Shown piece after piece: positions 56,748-64,000 of a stretch of DNA of 64,000 nt; the stretch's first letter is position 1, and every line of letters starts with the position of its first letter. The notes beneath the pieces were generated by a model that ran no database searches, was not told the DNA's origin, and saw nothing but the letters and a program-made list of their open reading frames with translations. This DNA comes from Porodaedalea pini (lineage: Eukaryota; Basidiomycota; Agaricomycetes; Hymenochaetales; Hymenochaetaceae): NCBI GenBank assembly GCA_002794775.1, contig NBAY01000010.1, positions 620,001-684,000 of the forward strand, written 5' to 3'. The position numbers and the translations under genes were made by a program.

Positions 56748-57455
56748 ATGGCGTTCACACCGGAGACGCCTTCCCCTTCAAACGAAAAAGAAAGGCCTTC
56801 GCCAGCTGACGACACTAAACCAATCGTTTCGGAGCAGCTGCGCTCAACAGGGGACAGATGGATGGACTTTAAACTCGCTGTACGGGTGCGCCTTTTTGCA
56901 CTTCATTCGCCCGCACAAACAAATACATGTCTGACACGCATTATTCTGTTTTGATATCCAAATCGTTTATTCGACATGCTCACGAAAATGCACATTGCAT
57001 GCGTAATGCGAAAGGAAGAGGATCTCTCTCTGGAATGATCTGCAGCACATAGGAGAAATTCCATGTGCGCGTAACAGCCTCCTCATGGGCATTGGTGCAG
57101 GCGCGGGCATCGGTTTCGTGCGCGGAATGAACGCCAGTGAGTGTCATAGTAAACAAACGGGTTAAGCATTAATGTGTGTCCTATGTTACATGCATCGTTC
57201 CCCAGAACCTTTCGTAGCAGCGAATTGGGCGATGGGCACATTCGTCGTGGTATCCGTCGGTGCATGGTATGCTCCTTAAAATCGTGTATTATCAAGAATT
57301 CCGGATCAAACTGTTGTATCATTTCTAGGAATGTGTGTCGAGCGGGAATCAGACGCGAGCGCGAGCAGGTGCGCGTCGTGGTTGAGCAGATGGCAGGACG
57401 GAAAACGCGGCGTGCTGAGCAGGATGGCAAAGCGGAGACGAACACAACCGATTGA
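56748..57455 (+). CDS. COX20: Cytochrome c oxidase assembly protein COX20
   Basis: Four exons (56748-56885, 57046-57136, 57206-57266, 57329-57455), 417 nt, 138 residues. COX20 is an inner-membrane chaperone of Cox2. The core is typical: GEIPCARNSLLMGIGAGAGI as the first membrane helix, AANWAMGTFVVVSVGAW as the second, then a basic CRAGIRREREQ tail. Exon 1 could instead end six bases earlier without changing frame. Convergent with the phosphatase gene 160 bp away. Confidence 0.88.
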
Positions 57456-57614
57456 ATATAGTTTGTCCTCGGCTTGGCGATACCAATTATTCAAAAGGGT
57501 ATTGATTATAGGTGGAGGAATATTGGGTGCGCTGGGAAAAACTGAGAGTCAGCCTGCAGCGTATGTTCGAGGCACCTCTTCGTTGAACACTGGAGTTTCG
57601 GACGTACTTGATAC

Positions 57615-58392
57615 TCAATAATACTGGTTATTCCAGATCTCATTGTCCCACGCCTCGATAAGTGTTCTGTCATTCTGCTTTGGAACATGAGTAGGAGTCT
57701 CGTCTTTAGTTTGGAATTACTCACTCGGTGGCGCAGCTGAAATTCCGTAAAGCCGCCGCGTAAAACGTATACATCGAAATCTTTCTCTTTCCCTTCTCTC
57801 TCCTGAAGTTCACTGCGCAGTTCGGCGTATATCTGCTCGAAGCAACATGTCAGGAAGTCTCGAAGCAATTAACAAGTATCGCAACGTACGCGAGCTGCCT
57901 TCGGACCTCTGTAAAAGCTATATGAGCTAAATTTCCATTGTTAAAATTCGACAAGAGACGGACCGCTGCTGGGATAAAGCACAATGAAAAATGACCCTTG
58001 GGACGTCTTTCGTCTTCTCCACGAGTTCCTGCACCTGATCCTGGAATGTGAACGAAGGCGAGTGCACGCTGTGCAAGATATGTCCGCCGATGCGGTCATC
58101 ATCCCGGACGTCTACGACGACGTAATCTGTATGCGCCTTCGCGTCGCTCTTCATCAACGAGACGAGCTCCTGTATCATCGTATTAGACGTGATTATGAGT
58201 TACGTCCTAGCGCATCGGTTTTGAGAATTGACGGCTCACGTCACCCTTCATGTATTTGTATGGCGGCAGAAAAGTCATTGTTGCAGAACTGATGATGCCT
58301 CTGAACCGTTGGTTGCCGTCGGGCTTGGTGTAACGGGTGAGCGACGAGGACAGAAGCTGTAATGGTCGACCGAGACGCGCAAGGAGCATCAC
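57615..58392 (-). CDS. Rhodanese-fold Cdc25/arsenate reductase-like phosphatase
   Basis: Five exons (58240-58392, 57964-58169, 57891-57906, 57725-57832, 57615-57677), 546 nt, 181 residues. Similar to yeast Ych1 and fission yeast Ibp1. The rhodanese fold shows VVVDVRDDDRIGGHI and the active-site loop HCALSQQR (CX5R), so a cysteine-based phosphatase or arsenate reductase activity is plausible. The exon that follows the loop is only 16 nt; it must start after ACAGAG to keep the frame. Two possible starts: MMLLARL (58392), which may add a mitochondrial signal, or the internal MTFLPPYKYM. Confidence 0.85.
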
Positions 58393-58433
58393 GCAAGTCC
58401 GTGTTTATGTTATGACTCATTGACTGTACAGTA

Positions 58434-59131
58434 CTGTAAGGTACTGTATGGGTACAACCGTAACGGTAACGCTGGCATAGTTGGGTTGCATACGTAACGC
58501 GTAACGCGGAGGGTCGGGTTGCCTCTATACATAGCGTTACACGAGAAAATATTATTTAATTCCAATAAATATTATTTATGCATGATTCCTACTCAGGAGT
58601 TGGCAAGCCGGATCCCCCCCAAGCTAACCGCGCTGGTCATCGAAACCCCAGATATTTTCTTCAACAGCACTAGGCTATCCAGACCCCATCATCCTCCAAG
58701 TTGTCTGGGTCAAGGCCAAAAAAAAGGGTTGACTCTGGCAGGTCAAGTGGTGAGTCTGAGGGCAAACCCTTCAGGACATCATGTAGGTAGTTTATTCTGG
58801 CTACCAGATCTGAAGATGCACCCGGCTTTGTTTTTTTACTTGCTTTTTTGGTAGATTAAACAGCTGAGACAATAGAGACAGATGGAGAGAGGGGCATTTT
58901 CACTTCAGACATTGCATTCTCTCATTTCCTTGATTTTTCTTGACAGAAATCATTACACCTGTCAATGTTGAGTACATTCAGAATTTTGGCTATTATTAAT
59001 ATTACTGACTGCATGCGTCGGGTCCGCGGCCGGTTGCCTAAACCCGGTTGTGTTACGCGTGCACTTGCCCGGTTGCCTAACTCATGCATGTAACGCACGA
59101 GGCTCGGTTGCACCCATACAGTACCTTACAG
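58434..59131. mobile_element. MITE, TA target duplication, 698 bp
   Basis: Terminal repeats CTGTAAGGTACTGTATGGGT on both sides with TA duplications at 58432-58433 and 59132-59133. The subterminal motif GGTTGCC or GGTTGCAT repeats several times at both ends. It lies 41 bp from the start codon of the phosphatase gene, so it occupies that gene's promoter. No convincing coding frame. Confidence 0.82.
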
Positions 59132-59133
59132 TA

Positions 59134-59692
59134 TATCTGTCCTCACGTGCTTTATTTTCTCCTTACAGGTTTCGGTTAACTTGGCATGGAACTTGCCCGA
59201 ATGCTCTGCTCGCTACTGTTCCTTTCTAGCTGATTAGACAATGATGCTCTGGACTCTGGTTGTTTTGATATCAGCGCACCGTGATAAATTAATTACTCGG
59301 GCTGTCTTCATTTCGATTTTACGGCACATCGCGAGCGGAAGACGACTAGCCATCTAATCTGATGAACTGTGCAACACTGCCCTACTTTTAGGTCCCACCC
59401 ATTGCTCGGGTGAAATTCGTGTGGGGTACTCAGGTAATGTCACTTCAAACGGGCATTCAAAATGCTACGATAGCGCTCTGAGTCGATTTCGAGTTTTCGT
59501 ACAAGGCGACATCATGCTATGGCACCTCTCTCACATGCCAGTAGGACCTCTCGTGCTGGTCTACGACATCCCTACTCCTTAACGCCTTGAAATTTGAGAA
59601 GGCGTTAGGTTTGTATCGCCCATATTCGACTCCAAATTTTTACAGCTGACACGATCAATTTTCTTTTTCCTTGCTTCTGACTTGATCTGCAG
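59134..59692. other. Intergenic
   Basis: 560 bp before the first recognisable DUF6533 exon; a first exon may lie here but I cannot define it. Confidence 0.4.
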
Positions 59693-61139
59693 ACGCGCAT
59701 CGGAACACTTTGAGGTAGCATCTACCAGTGATTGGGTTCCACAAGCGTTCATGTTTTCGCGTTATCTTTTCCTGCAGTAATCTTGCTCTACGATTATGTT
59801 GTAACGCTTGATTTGGGGTTTGAGAACATCTGGAGGCGGCTGCAGGCATCTGCGTTTTCAGGATATTTGTCATTTCTGCGTATAGCGATAAGTTTGGACG
59901 CATAGAACCGATATTTTTCTTTCATTTCCTACTTCTGGATTATCACAGGTACGTTCTCGTCAGTCCCGTCGGAGACGTCGTATTCAACTTTCTCAGCTTA
60001 TCACCAATCCTCATGGCTTTCATCCGTAAGTCTAGGTTTATATTTGAGCTTGGTTAGCGGGTTTCTGACCTTTTTTTTTTTGCTTTCAAGACGTATGTTA
60101 TGTACTCGATAAAAATACTCTTTCTTGTGCTCGTGTTCATGGCATTCATCCAGATATTAGACATGCCTATACTTCCCCTTCGTTATGACGACCGGTATCA
60201 TGAGTGGTGAGCATATTGTACATCTTAATATCTATAAACAGCGCTAACGTTACTTCTGCGCATGAGTTATTGTTGCACTCCGTCTATATGCCGTCTACCT
60301 CGGTGCACTTTGGGTACCTCTCGTTTTAGGCATGCTTATGCTGGCTCATCTGGCTTCGGGTATAGTGAGCTCTTATCATTTTTGTCTTTCGGCCTGAAAG
60401 CACTAAAAGATATGATCGCGTGCGGCAACGCGCATCACGCTGGCCCCCTCGTGTAGATGTTAATGGATGCATCTTGACAGTCAAGCGTCAAGCGGAACTT
60501 GTAAGCAGTGATTTTTAATGCTGAAAACATCTTTGACAGTCGCTCTTGTCTGTCCAGACATCTGAGTAGGTGACCTTTAGACCTGTCGCTAGAGGGTCAG
60601 ACTTATCAAACCAAACTCCGCAGCTTTCGCTTTGCTATGGGGAATGAGCTGTCTTTGATGCGACTATCTTTTTTATGACAGTATGGAGAACGCGACAGAG
60701 ATGGTTTGGCCTGAAGGAGACGGGAACTAAAAGATCTTTCGCGAGCCTTCTGTTTAGGGTTGGTTCTTTCTTCCCTTCGTCTTACTAAACGATCTGGCCT
60801 CCGAATGAATGGATAACTGCATTGTAGGTACGGTCTACTTTGCGTGAATCTAATATTTATAATTTCTGCTTTGGCCTGCTCTTTAACTAACTCATTTCAC
60901 AGAACCTAAGTGTTATGTCCTCTATCAACTGGACCTTCAACCACACACGCGCGTGCAGCCGTTGCTTCCTCCACTTCCGAATTCTCAGGCCAATACGAAA
61001 CCAAGCCTACCTCATTCTTCGGCGAAACAGTATCACAGTCATCATGATATCTCTCAACCTGCACGCAGAAGGCGAACAATTATCGCTGCCGCCGCATACT
61101 TGCAGCCAAGTACCTGTGCCAGCACTAGCTAGGAGATGA
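59693..61139 (+). pseudogene. DUF6533 membrane protein, decayed tandem copy
   Basis: Recognisable exons: EHFEVASTIILLYDYVVTLD (the DUF6533 signature, from 59693 and 59779), NRYFSFISYFWIIT (about 59907), AYHQSSWLSS, IVALRLYAVYLGALW (about 60270), LLWGMS then FDATIFFMTVW (about 60635-60700), and the end INWTFNHT...SITVIMIS to 61139. Lesions: a 2-nt loss between LLWGMSC and FDATIF (about 60655), and an intron shrunk to about 26 nt before NRYF. The family has about seven membrane helices and no known function. Confidence 0.7.
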
Positions 61140-61990
61140 TCTGGAACGTTGAACAATTGCACTTGAATACTCGCTGCAGTCGTAATACATCTGATCGTCC
61201 ATGTCTGCATGTGCTTCAGTTGCATAGTACTGCTTCTCTTGCTATGATGGCGACCATGATCCACCTATGCTTTCCAAAGCTTCTGTTTTTTTAGGCCTTC
61301 GCTTTGTTTCATGCTGCCTTCTCGCAGAGCCGCAATTTGCAGGCACGACCTTTGCGTTTGATCTCGAATTAACATCAAACGGCGCTAGACTGCTTCTCCC
61401 GTGATCTCGAAACAACATCAACAAATGTACCTATCTGGAACTGTCGGGCTGCGCGTCTGTCTTATTTCTTCTCACGCCTTCACCATCGGATGGATAGCAT
61501 TCCTGATGTAAAAGGGTCCAAGCGTTTTACTCTGTGAAGCCCGCTAATTCAATCCAGAAACGTTTCTGCATCACATCAATTCCTATGTATACCTTTTCCG
61601 ATGAATGCACTGTTCGCGATCAAGTCGGATCTGGATCCACCCTCACTTTATCCTCGTTTCCAAGCTGTTTTGGATTGGATCGTCGTCAGGCCTGCTTATC
61701 AAAATCTTCGAACCGGACATCAGGTTGTCAAGTCCGGGCGATGAAATCTTTCAATGCTCCGTATATAGCTTTCGTAACAACGAGTTCTGAGGGAATCTTC
61801 TCCTTCCATCGTCTCTTCGTGCAGCTCGTTGGTTTCGTTGGTTTTTGGTCTGAGGCTGCATGCAGAGCGTCTAGCTCGCTGGAAAGAAACGGCTCAAACT
61901 GGACTTGCACCCCTTCTGTTCGCAACAAATCCATTCTTCCCATTGATATTACTGAGCTGGACTCAGAGCTAGTCGCTATTTCGAACGGTC
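61140..61990. other. Spacer between tandem DUF6533 genes
   Basis: 850 bp. A plus-strand frame (61534-62001) and a minus-strand frame (61728-61943) are open, but neither shows a family or codon pattern I trust. Confidence 0.4.
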
Positions 61991-63804
61991 ATGGTCTTTG
62001 AGATCATATCGCAGGCTGACCTGGTGCGACAAGAGCACATTCTGTACGTGAAATGTCTTGAGTATACTGCTGAGCTGACATGACTTGTCACGGTTTTCAC
62101 AGCTTCATCTCAAAATACTATCAGCTTGCTTCGACCAGTAAGTGCGGACCCAAACAAGTCCACGCCATTCACTAAGCCTTATTTTGGACTTAAAGTCATT
62201 CTTTTGTACGACTGTCTTTTAACAATCGATCTGGAAATCGAAAGGGTCTGGAAACGCACGCTGACTGGCCCTGATCTGCTATTTGCTCTGGTAAGTGACT
62301 TCGTCTCCTGCTTGTCCTCGAATATGGCTGATATCTAATTCGTCAGAACCGTTATTTCCCGTTGCTTTCCTACGTATGGATAGTTAGTGGTATGTGTTGG
62401 GTTCTTTCTATGAGTGGAAAGGGAATCGGTCTACAGCATAATTTATAGCGTATCATCAAACCTCCTGGTCTTCATCTGTGAGTCGTGGACTTCTGTCAAT
62501 GGTAAATTTCTGACCGTTTGTGTATCTTCAGACGTGAGCCTTTTTGAGTCATACGAAAACAAGCTTATTTTCAACGGTCTTCAGATGCAATGCATTCTTG
62601 CACTTCCCCCTGGTCATGAACACTATCAGCGACTTGGTTACCAGTGGTGAGCCCTATGATCCGGCAGAACAAAAGGGCTTGCATTCTAACATGCACGGCA
62701 ATCAGCCATTGTGACTTTGCGCCTGTACGCCATGTATTTCCGAAATCGACGGGTGCTATTCTTTCTTGGTGCTCTCGCGACAGTCCAGTTCGCTTTCGGA
62801 GTGGTAAGCGTTAGCTTTAAGAAAGGAAGTGTCGTCATCTGGCTGATTTTCGCACTAGTGGACAGCTGCTAACGTCGCTCTTCTCGAGGTCCCAGTACAT
62901 TCAGGATGCATAATTACAGTTAAGGAAGACTCGTGAGTCTTTTACCGGTCCTCACATTTTCTTCAGTCTCCAAGTTGTTCTCGGAATCTCGGATATTTAC
63001 TTTCAGCTACTACTGTGAGTAGTCCATACGTATTCCCATAATGGCGGTGTTAAGCTGGCCATTTCCCTTTTGATAGTGTTTAGCTTATTATGGGGTTGGA
63101 GCGTCCTGTTTGACTCCACTATATTTCTCATGACGATATGGCGGAGCCTGCAACATCGATACGCCTCCAAGGGGATGCGGACACCCTTGTTTGATCTGTT
63201 GTTGAGAGACGGTGCGTATTTTCTTCCAGCCATAATAACTGCTTAAACTATTGTCTGAGAATGCGCTCCGATTCAATGGCATTGCACAGAAATAATTTAC
63301 TTTGCGTGTGTACAAGTTCAACCACTTTCACGTACCTAAAACTCACCTATAACCACAGCGTGATGTTTGCCGCAAAACTGGTGAACTTCATCGTCTTTTG
63401 GGTAGGGTCATCTTCACGTTCCTTGCAGAAATGCGCTCACGCTGAATAATGTAGATTGTTTCGGTGTGCACTTGTTATAAGCTCTCGACGTCGAGCTACT
63501 TTACTCACCTCGCTTTCTACCGTAGAGGGATCTCATTACTGTCAATTGGACTTTCAACCACACGTGCGTACGGTCCTCTTTCCCCGATCCTTTAAATCCC
63601 AGACATCTTCTTATACGTATCATTGGCTACACCCGCAATAGCGTCACCGTCATTATGATATCCCGCCTTTTCCTAAACGTCCGCGCAAAAGGGTGTCTTA
63701 TGGTCTACTCACCGCGATCGTCACTGTACAATAACGCTGTTGACTCGCCAATTCCGCTATCGGCATTGGTAGCTGCAAATCCAGAACGGGAATCGTTCGA
63801 TTAG
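61991..63804 (+). CDS. DUF6533 domain membrane protein
   Basis: Starts MVFEIISQADLVRQEHIL (61991-62043). Then, over short introns: FISKYYQLASTIILLYDCLL with IDLEIERVWKR (the DUF6533 signature), NRYFPLLSYVWIVS, AYHQTSWSSS, a poorly defined middle exon (about 62585-62650), AIVTLRLYAMYFRNRRVLFF, LLWGWSVLFDSTIFLMTIW, EIIYFAVMFAAKLVNFIVFW, and VNWTFNHTC...SVTVIMISRLFLNVR to the stop at 63802-63804. Seven-helix layout, abundant in Agaricomycetes, function unknown. The exon before AIVTLRL does not splice cleanly in my reading, so the gene may be damaged there. Confidence 0.65.
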
Positions 63805-64000
63805 GTAGGAGAGGAGTTCTATTCGAAGTGCATGTCGCAGACCTGAGGAGCAGCTTATGATGAAGTTCGTAGTACGAGACTTGTAAATACAATTCATGAT
63901 TTGGAGGCCGGATCTTCGTTTGAGAAGATGTAAGAGGCAGGAGCATGAGGAGCAAAGGCAATGCTAAAAGGGGAGGGGGATGCGCGAGGAATTGAAGTCT
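63805..64000. other. Right flank
   Basis: 196 bp of 3' flank; no feature seen. Confidence 0.4.

Noticed and set aside
58519..58854. 111-codon frame inside the MITE at 58434
   Set aside because: No family resemblance, low-complexity end, and internal to a non-autonomous element.
61534..62001. 155-codon frame before the second DUF6533 gene
   Set aside because: No recognisable motif, and its end overlaps the better supported start exon at 61991 in another frame.
63698..63961. 87-codon minus-strand frame at the right edge
   Set aside because: Overlaps the last DUF6533 exon on the other strand; Leu/Ser/Pro-rich without motif.

Overview
The window is fungal nuclear DNA, most likely from a mushroom-forming basidiomycete (Agaricomycetes). 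Reasons: genes are split by many short introns of about 45-70 bp; Ty3/gypsy chromoviruses, Tc1/mariner-type elements with TA target duplications and DUF6533 membrane proteins are present; housekeeping genes (eIF3e, COX20, D-lactate dehydrogenase, a peroxin, Hsp20) are of fungal type. I saw no tRNA, rRNA or CRISPR.

Left part (1-18076) is a nest of mobile DNA. A 1.08-kb foldback element (147-1222) sits 9 bp from a 16.8-kb element (1232-18076) with the same terminal 30 bp and 515-bp terminal inverted repeats. The larger one was originally about 3 kb. It has been invaded by an old, CpG-decayed gypsy chromovirus (2331-8633), by a solo LTR (9369-16124) that was itself hit by a young chromovirus with indistinguishable LTRs (9811-16117), and by a 659-bp MITE inside its right terminal repeat (17400-18058). 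Its right end cuts into a TAP-like serine peptidase gene (18078-20515).

Middle part (20.6-39 kb): a head-to-head pair, a DHHC palmitoyltransferase and a D-lactate dehydrogenase, is present twice in direct orientation. The copy at 34.6-39 kb is intact. The copy at 20.8-22.7 kb is a wreck. Between them lies a 9.84-kb element (24509-34347) whose arms of about 2 kb are mirror images. Each arm carries a Tc1/mariner transposase with the same inactivating lesions, and the core holds two long unrecognised genes, here called X and Y. X is interrupted by a solo LTR. This cargo-bearing palindromic element is the best candidate for something undescribed.

Right part (39.3-64 kb) is ordinary gene-dense DNA: eIF3e, a small secreted Kre9/Knh1-like protein, a Pex24-domain peroxin with an apparent frameshift, a second, internally deleted TAP-like pseudogene, a MITE, Hsp20 with heat-shock elements, an MFS sugar transporter with a Helitron-like insertion in one intron and an apparent frameshift, a mitochondrial membrane protein of unknown role, a DCAF4-like WD40 protein, COX20 convergent with a rhodanese/Cdc25-like phosphatase, another MITE, and two tandem DUF6533 genes, the first broken. 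Exon models for DLD1, DHHC, eIF3e, COX20, the phosphatase and the WD40 protein each add up to a whole number of codons.
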